Below, in pieces: positions 1-7,638 of a stretch of DNA of 64,000 nt. A program made the translations under genes and the position numbers. The stretch lies in NCBI RefSeq assembly GCF_019402645.1, contig NZ_VKKS01000001.1, positions 1,240,970 through 1,304,969 of the forward strand, written 5' to 3'. The DNA is from Morganella morganii. GTDB taxonomy: Bacteria; Pseudomonadota; Gammaproteobacteria; Enterobacterales; Enterobacteriaceae. A model generated the notes under the pieces. It was given only the letters and a program-made list of their open reading frames with translations, was not told where the DNA came from and searched no databases. Each line of letters starts with the position of its first letter. Positions within the stretch are counted from its first letter, which is position 1.

Positions 1-26
1 TATAACAATATCGAAACATATACTAA

Positions 27-41
27 TGAGAATAATAATAA
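27..41. promoter_or_regulatory. possible Fur-box-like sequence
   Basis: The 15 bases fit the 7-1-7 Fur pattern (TGATAAT-N-ATTATCA) at about 11 of 14 positions. The surroundings are very AT-rich, so chance matches are likely, and no gene obviously controlled by it lies inside the window. It may belong to a gene left of the window. Confidence 0.22.
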
Positions 42-108
42 CTTATTATATTATTCGTTATTACCTGTTATTCAGTGTTTCTTATGGCTGCAATATCGCA
101 GGAATATA

Positions 109-147
109 TGTCATGGCTGACAACAGATCACGGTGGCAGCCATGACA
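109..147. repeat. inverted repeat downstream of the first gene
   Basis: Two perfect 11-base arms, TGTCATGGCTG and its complement, are separated by 17 bases. The hairpin lies just past the 3' end of the minus-strand gene at 159-503. There is no T-run after it on that strand, so it may be a weak terminator or an RNA-stabilising stem. Confidence 0.45.
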
Positions 148-158
148 ACGGATGAAGT

Positions 159-503
159 TTAAGCGTGTTTCTGCATAATCGAATTGAATGTTTTTACGAC
201 AAGCAGATTGCCGTTTTTCAGTGCAGCATAGTTTTCCTTTATTTCTGATGCGGCATATTCACGAATTTCTTTATTCAGATACTCAATCAGCTCAGTGTTA
301 CAATCCTTGTTTGATTTATCCAGCGAGGAAAAAGGCGCGCTGAGATCTTTATTATCTTCAATCAGACGCTGAAGAAGTGATTTATCTGTCGCCCGGTCAA
401 AATATTGGCCGACAGTAATAACCCTTTCAAGACCGGTCAGTTTCATGACCATCAGGGTTAATCTGGTGCATACAGAATAAACAGTCTTATTACTGACAGA
501 CAT
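159..503 (-). CDS. hypothetical protein, 114 aa
   Basis: I do not recognise the product. It has no signal peptide and no membrane segment, and it reads as a small, mostly helical, charged cytosolic protein. The middle contains an acidic/Ser-rich stretch (SAPFSSLDKSNKD) and the C-terminal half is rich in Glu, Lys and Ala. I chose the ATG at 503 because GAGGT lies at ideal spacing upstream. In-frame ATGs further upstream (527 and 536) have no ribosome-binding site and would add 11 residues at most. It stands alone, divergent from the small lipoprotein gene at 690, with a 186-bp AT-rich gap that must hold both promoters. Coding is likely from the clean start, but the function is unknown. Confidence 0.55.
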   Translation of the reverse strand: MSVSNKTVYSVCTRLTLMVMKLTGLERVITVGQYFDRATDKSLLQRLIEDNKDLSAPFSSLDKSNKDCNTELIEYLNKEIREYAASEIKENYAALKNGNLLVVKTFNSIMQKHA

Positions 504-689
504 ACTTACCTCATTTACGGAAATCATATGATTCATGCTGGTGTGAAGGTTTACAGTATTTCCCTTTTTTTAAAAGGTAGAATAATCTGAATATTGTGTA
601 AAATAGCCAAATTATACATATGGTGATTACGTATTGATGCGTAATATCCGTTTATTTACGTAACGTTTTATCATATAAGGAGTAACGGC

Positions 690-872
690 GTGACTAAAAA
701 AATACTGAGTATATTGATGGTACTGATCCTGTCCGGATGTGCGTCATCCGGTATACAACCTGAAAAATATGAAAAAAATAAAGATGACCCGTATAAAGAC
801 AGCACTGTAAATACCATCCGTGAAAATCAGGAGATTTACAGGGAACAGCTGAGATCCAAAGGCATTTATTAA
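690..872 (+). CDS. small putative lipoprotein, 60 aa
   Basis: The protein begins with a short Lys-Lys n-region and a hydrophobic core ending in a lipobox, LSGC, with the modified Cys at residue 17. It should therefore be exported and lipidated by Lgt/LspA, leaving a mature peptide of about 44 residues that is highly charged (Lys, Glu, Asp, Arg). The start is GTG, supported by AAGGAG 7-8 bases upstream. No known domain is visible. The charged mature part without hydrophobic segments suggests a periplasm-facing lipoprotein of the entericidin/Lpp-like size class, but that is only a size comparison. Confidence 0.6.
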   Translation: MTKKILSILMVLILSGCASSGIQPEKYEKNKDDPYKDSTVNTIRENQEIYREQLRSKGIY

Positions 873-919
873 TCACACCGGATGTCTAAAAAAATCCCTG
901 TATCAAAACGGATAGGGCT

Positions 920-982
920 ATGAAAAAATTCAGTAAACGCGTATTTTCTGAGGGACAGCAGCATACCAGCGGAGATAAGTAA
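920..982 (+). CDS. possible 20-aa leader peptide coupled to the pentapeptide gene
   Basis: An ATG at 920, preceded by GGATAGGG, opens a 20-codon frame that starts MKKFSKRVFS and is rich in Lys, Arg and Ser. It ends in TAA, whose last A is the first base of the ATG of the next gene (TAATG). This overlap is the usual geometry of translational coupling. The sequence shows the frame and the overlap. That it is translated and regulates the downstream gene is inference. Confidence 0.35.
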   Translation: MKKFSKRVFSEGQQHTSGDK

Positions 983-1581
983 TGACAGATATCGCAGATA
1001 AACATGAATATACAGATACCGGGTTTGAAAATGCGGATTTCAGTGACCAGACAATCCGTGATGTGGTATTTGAAGAGTGTACATTTATCCGTTGTGACTT
1101 CAGTTCAGCGATTGCGCAGCGGTGCCGTTTCACTGACTGTGTGTTTGAGCAGTGTAATATGAGCTTGTTATCTGTTCCGGAAACCCGGTTTTCCGGCACG
1201 GAATTTAACGGAACAAAAATGACCGGCATTGACTGGACCAGGGCATACTGGCCGAAGTTTGATTTTTATTCTCAGCTCGTGTTTAAAGAGTGCATTCTGG
1301 ACAGTAATAATTTTTTTGACCTCAGGTTACATGAATCACACTTTGAATCCTGCCGGATCCATAATGCGGATTTCAGGCATGCGGAGCTGAATAAATCCGT
1401 CATACAGGACTGTGATTTAACCGATACGCTGTTTATGCACACCAGTCTGGAAGGCGCGGATTTTACCGGCTCTCACTCTTTCTGTATTGATATCCGCGAA
1501 AACAAAACGGCCGAAGCTACATTTTCCGCATACGAAGCCCTCAATCTGCTGCGTGTTCTTGATATCCGTCTGACTGATTAA
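982..1581 (+). CDS. pentapeptide-repeat protein, Qnr-like, 199 aa
   Basis: The sequence consists of A(D/N)(L/F)xx-type five-residue units from about residue 15 to 175, for example NADFS, CDFSS, CRFTD, CVFEQ, NADFR, CDLTD, GADFT. This predicts a right-handed quadrilateral beta-helix. A non-repeat interruption around residues 80-92 (GIDWTRAYWPKF) and a C-terminal helix with a YxALNLLRVLxI pattern resemble Qnr/McbG-type proteins, which dimerise through that tail and shield DNA gyrase from quinolones or microcin B17. It is about 20 residues shorter than Qnr (around 218 aa), so activity against quinolones cannot be assumed. AGCGGAG precedes the ATG. The gene follows a 20-codon frame that overlaps its start by one base. 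The family assignment is firm, but the Qnr-like function is inference. Confidence 0.8.
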   Translation: MTDIADKHEYTDTGFENADFSDQTIRDVVFEECTFIRCDFSSAIAQRCRFTDCVFEQCNMSLLSVPETRFSGTEFNGTKMTGIDWTRAYWPKFDFYSQLVFKECILDSNNFFDLRLHESHFESCRIHNADFRHAELNKSVIQDCDLTDTLFMHTSLEGADFTGSHSFCIDIRENKTAEATFSAYEALNLLRVLDIRLTD

Positions 1582-1754
1582 ATCGTGCGGAACCGGGTAT
1601 ATATACCGGATCTCCGCGGAATAAAGCGTATAATTACGCAGTAACATCTTCATCAAATCTGATTTTGATGAATGAAGTGACAGTAAGACTTCTGGTCACT
1701 TGCCGGTCTTTGGTATGATCGGCAATAAGTAACTCAATGTATATGGGCGGGACA

Positions 1755-2309
1755 ATGAGAAAATTTATCTTATCAGGGATTATGGCCGCATTATTATCCG
1801 GCTGCGCAGGTACAGAAAGTAAAATACCGGAAGCACCCTGGGGCTTTACATGGGGGCAGACACCCGCGGAATTAAAAGCGCTGAATCTGGACGAGTTTGA
1901 TTGCACCACAACCCGGGACGGCGGGCAATTATGCAGCGCCCTGGAATCACCGGATGTTAAAAAACAATTCTTTATGCTGGTTTTTTCACCGGAAGGGCAG
2001 AAATTAAATGCGATATCCCGCTTTGGTGTCTGGAGCCATGATCAGACAGTATTACTGAATGAATATGATAAAATTAATGCGGAAATGGAAAAAACCTATG
2101 GCAAACCGGCCGGGGTAAATGAAGAATATGATCGCAAAACGCCGTTCCTAGCAAAAGTAGCCAAAGGAAAAATCGGGCAGTTTAAGCGCAAATATGAATC
2201 AGAAGATACTGAAGTTGTGGTGGGCGTGGTCAGTAATGCCAACCTGGTACAGATAAATGATGAAAAAGATGTCACTTACACTGTACTGACCATGTATACA
2301 CTGAAATAA
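1755..2309 (+). CDS. putative lipoprotein, 184 aa
   Basis: From the ATG at 1755 the protein starts MRKFILSGIMAALLSGCAG, a lipoprotein signal with lipobox LSGC. The mature part opens with a PWGFxWG motif followed by an AELKALNL segment. This pattern is common in small periplasmic proteins that read a cofactor-free compact alpha/beta fold, but I do not recognise the family. An in-frame ATG at 1737 would add six residues before the charged n-region. The ATG at 1755 is better placed after GGGCGGG. The C-terminal part ends in a beta-like pattern (VVVGVVSNANLVQIND). It stands alone between the pentapeptide gene and the phosphatase gene. Confidence 0.65.
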   Translation: MRKFILSGIMAALLSGCAGTESKIPEAPWGFTWGQTPAELKALNLDEFDCTTTRDGGQLCSALESPDVKKQFFMLVFSPEGQKLNAISRFGVWSHDQTVLLNEYDKINAEMEKTYGKPAGVNEEYDRKTPFLAKVAKGKIGQFKRKYESEDTEVVVGVVSNANLVQINDEKDVTYTVLTMYTLK

Positions 2310-2560
2310 ACCGGTATCTGCGGCTTTTTCCCGCAGGCGTGCCCTGTATTCAGCTAACGTAAGTCATAACAGAAAATATCTATCTGCTGTGAAAAACCGG
2401 ATTATGACTGTCCTGATAATAACACGTAACCTGCGGAACAGACCCGGCAAAAGAGTGTGATCAGTTTCGCTTAATGCCATCCGTTGCTGATTTTTGATAC
2501 AGCAAAAAAATAGCCTGTGGTATCCCTTTATGAGTTTTTTTATTTCAAAGGGGATTATCA

Positions 2561-3853
2561 ATGAAATTTATTAATCGTTACAGTGCTATTGCACTGGCTG
2601 TCGGTCTGCTGACGCTGAATATGAACGCACAGGCTGAAACTGTTTCTTTGAATACAAACACAGCATCACAGACATCGGCAGAAATACAGGTATTGCAGCA
2701 GGGACAGTGGGATAACTTTAATAAACAGCACCTGGATGCCATGATTACAAAAGCAAAACAATCACCGGCACACTCGTATTATGCGGTGTTTGATTTTGAT
2801 AACACGACAGCATTTCTGGATATTGAAGAAGCGGTGATGATATATCAGCTTGAACACCTGTTATTTGCCATGACACCGCAGGAACTGAAATCTGTTATTT
2901 TCAAAGATATTCCTGCTGCGGACTTTTCTGCTGATTTCAACAACAAAGACGGTAAACCGGTCAATATTGATAAGGTCGGAGCTGATATTCTGGAAAGCTA
3001 CCAGTGGCTGTATGATAATTATGATGGCCTGAAGGGTGACAAGCCGCTGTCAGAAATCAAAAAATCACCGCATTATCAGAATTTCATCACCAAGATGCGC
3101 TATTTATATGCGGCTATCGGCGGAACATTTGATCATGCTGTTTCCTATCCGTGGGTTACCTATTTATTTATGAATATGACACCGGAGCAGGTTGCGGGTA
3201 TTACCGCCAAAACCATTGAATGGCAGAAATCAGAGCCGGTTGAAGGCGTGGTATGGGAAAGCCCTGCATCGTTACCGGGGCAGGCAGGCGTTGTTGAAAC
3301 CGACTGGCATAATGGTTTCCGTCTGGTACCGGAAATGCAGGATTTGTATCAGGTGTTGCAAAAATCCGGTATTGATGTTTACGTGATTTCCGCATCGAAT
3401 CTGGAAGTGATTAAATCGATTGTCACACAGGCACCGTATTCTGTGCCGGAGTCACAGGTTTTTGCCATGCATTTACTGCGTACCAAAGATAATAAACTGA
3501 CATCAGATCTGGATCCGGTTTATCCGCAGACGCAGGGTAAAGGTAAAACAGAGACTATCCGTAAGTTTATTCAGAATAAATATGCCGGTAAAGGACCGTT
3601 ATTAGTCGCCGGTGACAGTGAAGGCGATCAGAATATGATGTCCGATTTCCCGGATACAGAGGTGGTACTGATTATTAACCGTCTGCGTTCACCGGATACC
3701 ATTATCGGTCAATTATCAAAGCAGGCCGTGAAAGAACATGGCCAGAAGGATGCCAAAGTATTATTACAGGGGCGTAATGACAGCACCGGCGTATTTGTAC
3801 CGTCACAGCTTCACACTCCGTTGGGTGCAAAAGAAGGGCGGGCGTTAAAATAA
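2561..3853 (+). CDS. exported HAD-superfamily phosphatase, 430 aa
   Basis: A Sec signal peptide ends at about residue 25 (NAQA-ET). The mature enzyme carries all HAD motifs. Motif I is VFDFDNTTAF at about residues 75-84, with the nucleophile Asp and second Asp. Motif II is the Ser in VYVISAS at about 273, a Lys follows in the GKTET segment near 328, and motif IV is GDSEGDQNMM near 350. The arrangement resembles periplasmic PSP-type phosphatases such as phosphorylcholine phosphatase PchP, so a phosphomonoester substrate such as phosphocholine or phosphoserine is plausible. AAGGGG lies seven bases before the ATG. It is a single gene with no partner that would fix the substrate. Confidence 0.8.
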   Translation: MKFINRYSAIALAVGLLTLNMNAQAETVSLNTNTASQTSAEIQVLQQGQWDNFNKQHLDAMITKAKQSPAHSYYAVFDFDNTTAFLDIEEAVMIYQLEHLLFAMTPQELKSVIFKDIPAADFSADFNNKDGKPVNIDKVGADILESYQWLYDNYDGLKGDKPLSEIKKSPHYQNFITKMRYLYAAIGGTFDHAVSYPWVTYLFMNMTPEQVAGITAKTIEWQKSEPVEGVVWESPASLPGQAGVVETDWHNGFRLVPEMQDLYQVLQKSGIDVYVISASNLEVIKSIVTQAPYSVPESQVFAMHLLRTKDNKLTSDLDPVYPQTQGKGKTETIRKFIQNKYAGKGPLLVAGDSEGDQNMMSDFPDTEVVLIINRLRSPDTIIGQLSKQAVKEHGQKDAKVLLQGRNDSTGVFVPSQLHTPLGAKEGRALK

Positions 3854-3950
3854 CAGTCGTGGCTGTGAATTTAAGGAAATACTGATAACCCCGGCCGGTA
3901 ATACGCATTATGATAGGATGCAGTGATCATTGCAGGAAATTCAGAAGGAT

Positions 3951-4154
3951 ATGGATAAATATATTGTGTGTTATGAAGGTCTGGGGTTAACCGGCTCTGT
4001 ATTATTCCGCAGCCAGGTGGCAATTCATACGGATATCAGCAGAACGGAGGCGGACCGTTTTATCGCGCTGTTTAATAACGCAGCCGCCGCAGATGCGGCA
4101 AAGCATAATATTAACGCGGCACGTTATGTCATCGTGAATATCTGCAAGCTGTAA
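3951..4154 (+). CDS. hypothetical protein, 67 aa
   Basis: This is a small soluble protein with no recognisable family. I chose the ATG at 3951 (MDKYIVCYEGL) because AGAAGG stands directly upstream. An upstream TTG at 3930 lacks a ribosome-binding site. The C-terminal half has an Ala/Asn-rich helix (NNAAAADAAKHNINAA) followed by a short beta-like end (RYVIVNICKL). A strong terminator follows the stop codon by six bases, which supports a real single-gene transcript. Confidence 0.55.
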   Translation: MDKYIVCYEGLGLTGSVLFRSQVAIHTDISRTEADRFIALFNNAAAADAAKHNINAARYVIVNICKL

Positions 4155-4160
4155 CAGTGA

Positions 4161-4190
4161 AATACGGCGGGGTTACCGCCGTATTCTTTT
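4161..4190 (+). terminator. intrinsic terminator after the 67-aa gene
   Basis: A perfect 10-bp stem, AATACGGCGG paired with CCGCCGTATT across a 5-base loop, is followed by CTTTT. It sits immediately after the stop at 4154. Confidence 0.8.
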
Positions 4191-4192
4191 GC

Positions 4193-4363
4193 ATGCCGGG
4201 ATATCTGCCGGGTACACAGGGATCATTTTTTCCCGGAATCTTACTGTCAATCGGCGGTATTTTCGTTATTCTGTCCGGCCTTAATTTCTTTTTATTTTTC
4301 CGGCAGCGGAAATTCAGTAACAGGATAGGTTATGAGTTCAGCAGAAACGGTATATCAGGTTGA
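4193..4363 (+). CDS. possible small membrane protein, 56 aa
   Basis: An ATG at 4193 opens a frame with one clear hydrophobic helix (about residues 13-38, rich in Ile, Leu, Phe) followed by RQRK. This is the pattern of a single-pass inner-membrane peptide with a cytoplasmic basic end. No ribosome-binding site is visible, and the frame overlaps the start of the next gene by 32 bases, so it could be chance. It is listed because the hydrophobic profile is unusual for a spacer. Confidence 0.25.
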   Translation: MPGYLPGTQGSFFPGILLSIGGIFVILSGLNFFLFFRQRKFSNRIGYEFSRNGISG

Positions 4364-4775
4364 TCAGAAACGCAGAATTATCACCTGCGCTATTACATTC
4401 TTTGTGGTTATTATTCTTTATATCGCACTGGCGTATTTATTTCAGACCCGGATGCCGGGTGTGGCTGCCGCACTGGGTCTGACGGTGTATGTCTATATTG
4501 CACAATTTCCGGTAATCAAAGTGTATGGCGATAAACTGACGTCCAAAATTGCTGTCGGTAAAGTGGTGTCTATGCCGTTTGACGGCGGACATTTTTCCTT
4601 ACAGGAAGTGAAGGGACTGAAAGCGTTAATGGTCTCTTTTTCCACGGATTCCTGTATTCTGAGTTATCACCCTGCAAACAGCCGCCGTGTCCGGATTGTC
4701 GGGCCGACACTGAAAAAAGAGCAGTTAAAAGCCATTTTTGATGCCATTCCGGCGCAGTCAAAACGCGCGTTATAA
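4332..4775 (+). CDS. hypothetical inner-membrane protein, 147 aa
   Basis: The N-terminal third has two hydrophobic segments (about residues 17-37 and 43-62), with a short polar turn QTRMPG between them. About 85 soluble residues follow, with a beta-rich pattern (VYGDKLTSKIAVGKVVSM) and a C-terminal helix (LKKEQLKAIFDAIPAQ). The topology suggests a membrane-anchored cytoplasmic domain, perhaps PH-like, as in bacterial YcxB/DUF304-type proteins. I could not confirm a family. A GGATAGGT-like site precedes the ATG. Confidence 0.6.
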   Translation: MSSAETVYQVDQKRRIITCAITFFVVIILYIALAYLFQTRMPGVAAALGLTVYVYIAQFPVIKVYGDKLTSKIAVGKVVSMPFDGGHFSLQEVKGLKALMVSFSTDSCILSYHPANSRRVRIVGPTLKKEQLKAIFDAIPAQSKRAL

Positions 4776-4867
4776 TGCTGTCGCCCGGTCATGATACCGG
4801 GCATTCCCCTCTGTTCCCGCATTTCCCGTAAAAATCATATGTGTTATCATGATCACACTTTTCTGCT

Positions 4868-4896
4868 AAATAGCTGTATCGATACAGCTATTTTTT
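4868..4896 (+). promoter_or_regulatory. 26-bp perfect palindrome before sotB
   Basis: Positions 4868-4893 are a perfect 26-bp palindrome centred on ATCGAT, whose core reads GCTGTATCGATACAGC. It ends in a run of six T, 14 bases before the sotB ATG. It could be an operator for a dimeric repressor or, as RNA, a small attenuator or terminator hairpin. An imperfect palindrome (GTGTTATCATGATCACAC) lies just upstream at 4841-4858. Confidence 0.6.
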
Positions 4897-4910
4897 ACGG
4901 GGGGACCATA

Positions 4911-6131
4911 ATGACTGAAACCCTGTCACGAAACCAGGCCTGGTTGCGGGTGATGGTACTTGCGATAGCGGCATTTGTGTTTAATACCACTGAATTTATT
5001 CCGGTTGCGCTGCTGAGTGATATCTCGGCAGGTTTTGCGATGCAACCCGCGCAGACCGGACTGATAATCACAATTTATGCCTGGGTGGTGGCGCTGACCT
5101 CGCTGCCGCTGATGCTGCTGACGGCACGTATTGAACGGCGGAAATTGTTGCTCTGGCTGTTTACGGTATTTGTGATAAGCCACATTGTATCAGGGCTGGC
5201 GCAGCGTTTTGATGTGCTGGTGGTCAGCCGGATTGGTGTGGCACTGGCGCACGCGGTGTTCTGGTCGATCACAGCATCCCTGGCTGTCAGGATGGCACCA
5301 CCGGGTAAAAAATCACAGGCACTGGGATTGCTGGCGACCGGCACAGCACTGGCAACAGTGCTGGGGCTGCCCATCGGCCGTGTTATCGGGCAGTGGGTCG
5401 GCTGGCGGATGACGTTCTTTTGTATCGGTGGTCTGGCACTGCTTACTATGGTGGCGATGGCGCGTTTTCTGCCGTTGTTACCGAGTGAGCATTCCGGCTC
5501 ACTGAAAAGTATTCCGGTATTGTTCAGACGACCTGCTTTAGCGGGGATTTTTGTGCTGACGGCGATTGTGGTGACAGGGCATTTCACGGCATATAACTAT
5601 ATTGAGCCGTTTGTGCAGACAGTTGCCGGTAAATCACAGGATTTTGCCACCCTGTTTCTGCTGATTTTCGGCGCTGCGGGGATCATCGGCAGCGTGATTT
5701 TCAGCCGTTATAACACCCGGCTGCCGCTGGTATTCCTGCCTGCGGCGATAACATTACTGACAGTGTGTCTGATGCTGTTGATGACCAGCCGTATGACGGA
5801 TACCGGGCTGATTATCCTCGGGATTGTCTGGGGGATAGGTATGATGTGTACCGGGCTGGGACTACAGGTCAAAGTCATTGATTTGTCACCGGATGCAACC
5901 GACCTGGCGATGTCTGTTTATTCGGGAATTTTTAATATCGGTATCGGCGGCGGCGCGCTGCTTGGTAATCAGGTAATTATTCATCTGGGTATGGAACAGA
6001 TAGGGTATGCCGGCGCGGTATTTGCCGTGGCGGGTGTGCTTATATCACTTTTTGTTTTCAGCCGTTACCGGGCGCTGTTTGTGCAAAGACCGAAGGCGGA
6101 GAGCCGCATTACCTCTCACAATCCGTCATAA
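4911..6131 (+). CDS. sotB: sugar efflux transporter SotB (MFS), 406 aa
   Basis: This is a twelve-helix major facilitator protein of the drug/sugar:H+ antiporter type. The N-terminal helix carries the SotB-typical [17 protein letters not shown], and the loop between helices 2 and 3 is TARIERRK. Length and sequence agree closely with E. coli SotB, which exports arabinose and other sugars across the inner membrane. I place the start at 4911 ([11 protein letters not shown]), preceded by GGGGG. An in-frame ATG at 4791 would add 40 non-matching residues and span the palindrome. A terminator follows the gene. The palindrome in front is the likely control site, but no cognate regulator gene is adjacent. 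Confidence 0.9.
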   Translation: MTETLSRNQAWLRVMVLAIAAFVFNTTEFIPVALLSDISAGFAMQPAQTGLIITIYAWVVALTSLPLMLLTARIERRKLLLWLFTVFVISHIVSGLAQRFDVLVVSRIGVALAHAVFWSITASLAVRMAPPGKKSQALGLLATGTALATVLGLPIGRVIGQWVGWRMTFFCIGGLALLTMVAMARFLPLLPSEHSGSLKSIPVLFRRPALAGIFVLTAIVVTGHFTAYNYIEPFVQTVAGKSQDFATLFLLIFGAAGIIGSVIFSRYNTRLPLVFLPAAITLLTVCLMLLMTSRMTDTGLIILGIVWGIGMMCTGLGLQVKVIDLSPDATDLAMSVYSGIFNIGIGGGALLGNQVIIHLGMEQIGYAGAVFAVAGVLISLFVFSRYRALFVQRPKAESRITSHNPS

Positions 6132-6141
6132 ATTAATATAA

Positions 6142-6170
6142 TCCCGCACCGGTCGCTGCGGGATTTTTTT
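6142..6170 (+). terminator. intrinsic terminator of sotB
   Basis: TCCCGCA pairs with TGCGGGA across an 8-base loop, followed by seven T. It begins 11 bases after the sotB stop. Confidence 0.85.
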
Positions 6171-6228
6171 CCGGATTTCTTTATAATATCCGGCTTACTG
6201 AATGATAAATACATTAAACGGGTGATTT

Positions 6229-6561
6229 ATGAACGGGTTATTATGGCTGACGCTGGCTGTGGGGGCGGAAGTGGTGGCGACCTCAATGTTACGGGCGGCG
6301 GACGGTTTTACCCGGCTGATACCGTCGGTCGTGGTGGTGATCGGTTATTGTGTGTCGTTCTGGGCGCTGTCTCAGGTAGTGCGGATGATGCCGCTGGGGA
6401 TCGCTTATGCTATCTGGTCCGGTCTGGGGATTGTGATTGTCTCTGCCGCCGCCTATTTTATCTATCACCAGAAACTGGATTTACCCGCAGTTATCGGGAT
6501 GGCTCTCATTATTGCGGGAGTGTTAGTGATAAATTTATTCTCGGAAAGCAGTGTTCACTGA
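6229..6561 (+). CDS. small multidrug resistance (SMR) family transporter, 110 aa
   Basis: Four hydrophobic helices fill the protein, with the family-defining Glu14 in GAEVVATSML of helix 1. Helix 3 is a typical SMR stretch, AYAIWSGLGIVIV. SMR proteins work as antiparallel dimers in the inner membrane and exchange protons for quaternary ammonium cations or guanidinium. The sequence is of the EmrE/Qac type, but I cannot separate a drug exporter from other subtypes by eye. GGGTGATTT precedes the ATG. A short hairpin (AGCTGC-ACCA-GCAGCT) overlaps the stop, and the lipoprotein gene at 6591 follows closely. Confidence 0.88.
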   Translation: MNGLLWLTLAVGAEVVATSMLRAADGFTRLIPSVVVVIGYCVSFWALSQVVRMMPLGIAYAIWSGLGIVIVSAAAYFIYHQKLDLPAVIGMALIIAGVLVINLFSESSVH

Positions 6562-6590
6562 GCTGCACCAGCAGCTATGAGGCCATTATC

Positions 6591-6896
6591 ATGATATCAG
6601 TTCCATTTTTCCGCCGGCCGGGGCGGGTATTGTGCAGTGTTATTGTTGTGGCGGCGACGTTTGCTGCCGGTTGCAGCAGTTCACCGGATACAGTGCAGCA
6701 GAAACAGCTCCCGCGTTACCAGCAACCGTTAATTGATTTAACCGAAGATGCCCGTGCCAGTTGCAGCTATGCAGGCGGAACACCGTCTCTTATCCGCGAG
6801 CTGAACGGCGCACAGACGCCGGGGTGTCAGTTCGCCAACGGCAAACGTTGCAGCCAGCAATCACTGCTTTCCGGAAGTTGCGGATCGGTATTGTAA
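6591..6896 (+). CDS. small DUF333-like lipoprotein, 101 aa
   Basis: A signal peptide with basic n-region (FRRPGR) ends in the lipobox FAAGC, with the lipidated Cys at about residue 27. The mature protein ends in a C-x3-GG...GC-x-F-x-NG-x-x-C arrangement. This resembles the DUF333/YoaF family of small periplasmic lipoproteins with conserved Cys pairs. TGAGG precedes the ATG by eight bases. It lies next to dsbB, the disulfide-bond oxidase gene, on the opposite strand, which is suggestive for a Cys-rich exported protein but is probably only local gene order. Confidence 0.7.
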   Translation: MISVPFFRRPGRVLCSVIVVAATFAAGCSSSPDTVQQKQLPRYQQPLIDLTEDARASCSYAGGTPSLIRELNGAQTPGCQFANGKRCSQQSLLSGSCGSVL

Positions 6897-6905
6897 TGAG
6901 TTCTG

Positions 6906-6934
6906 AACAGCCGCGTCAGGGTGACGCGGCTGTT
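6906..6934. terminator. bidirectional hairpin between the lipoprotein gene and dsbB
   Basis: A perfect 13-bp stem (AACAGCCGCGTCA with its complement) has a GGG loop and lies between two convergent genes. T-runs on either side are short, so termination may be partial. Confidence 0.7.
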
Positions 6935-6949
6935 ACTCAGCAGAGCCGG

Positions 6950-7480
6950 TCAGAACAGACGGCGCGGTTGTTTGCGGTGAATAAACTGGGATAACAGTAC
7001 CAGCGCACTGATAAGCAGATACACAGCAAAAATACCGATAAGCCACTGCGGCATATCCAGTTTCAGGAACACCCACTGCTGAACCGCACAGTCACCGGAT
7101 GCTTCAAACACAGACGGCAGCCATGTATTGAGCGGCAGCCATTCCGGGAAATTCACAAAGAAATCACAGGTATTGAACGGGGACGGGTAGAGCTGGATCA
7201 TGGTATGTTCCCATGACAGTTGCAATCCGGCAATACCGCTGTAAATCCACAGGGCAATGGCCAGCCAGCGGATGATGGCGCTGCGCGGTGCTATCCAGCC
7301 GAGGAAACCGGCAAACGCAATACCCAGAACCGCAATACGTTCATAAATACACATCACACACGGCTGTAATCCCATTCCGTGCTGAAAGAACAGAGCGATA
7401 CCGTCGAGCGCCAGTGCGGAAATCATCAGTAAAAACCATGCACTGCGGCCCCGCGAACACTCATAAAGGTAAGTCAGCAT
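6950..7480 (-). CDS. dsbB: disulfide bond formation protein B, 176 aa
   Basis: DsbB is the inner-membrane quinone reductase that re-oxidises DsbA. Four transmembrane helices are visible, and the two essential cysteine pairs sit where expected: Cys41/Cys44 in [10 protein letters not shown] and Cys105/Cys131 in the periplasmic loop (NTCDFF, GDCAVQ). The ATG at 7480 gives exactly the E. coli length. An upstream in-frame TTG at 7501 would add seven residues. Electrons pass from DsbA to Cys105/131, to Cys41/44 and then to ubiquinone or menaquinone. The gene is next to nhaB, as in E. coli. Confidence 0.95.
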   Translation of the reverse strand: MLTYLYECSRGRSAWFLLMISALALDGIALFFQHGMGLQPCVMCIYERIAVLGIAFAGFLGWIAPRSAIIRWLAIALWIYSGIAGLQLSWEHTMIQLYPSPFNTCDFFVNFPEWLPLNTWLPSVFEASGDCAVQQWVFLKLDMPQWLIGIFAVYLLISALVLLSQFIHRKQPRRLF

Positions 7481-7584
7481 AATTGTATCCGTGTTATCCA
7501 ATTAGTAAGAAACAGACTAACGCAGCGACTGTACGATAAAAAGTACAGCTGCGCATCCCTTTTCCGCAGTTGCAGCTGACAGAA

Positions 7585-7618
7585 ATAAAAAAACCGGAAT
7601 AATACGGTTATTCCGGTT
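7585..7618 (-). terminator. intrinsic terminator of nhaB
   Basis: AACCGGAATAA pairs with TTATTCCGGTT across a 5-base loop, and the minus strand continues with seven T. It lies 21 bases past the nhaB stop. Confidence 0.8.
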
Positions 7619-7638
7619 AGTGTAGTGTAAAAAGTCGG

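Noticed and set aside
6222-6590. One continuous frame from 6222 to 6896 that reads through the SMR gene region
   Set aside because: The part before 6591 overlaps the SMR gene in another frame and has a low-complexity Gly-rich composition; only the lipoprotein portion from 6591 has signal peptide and start.
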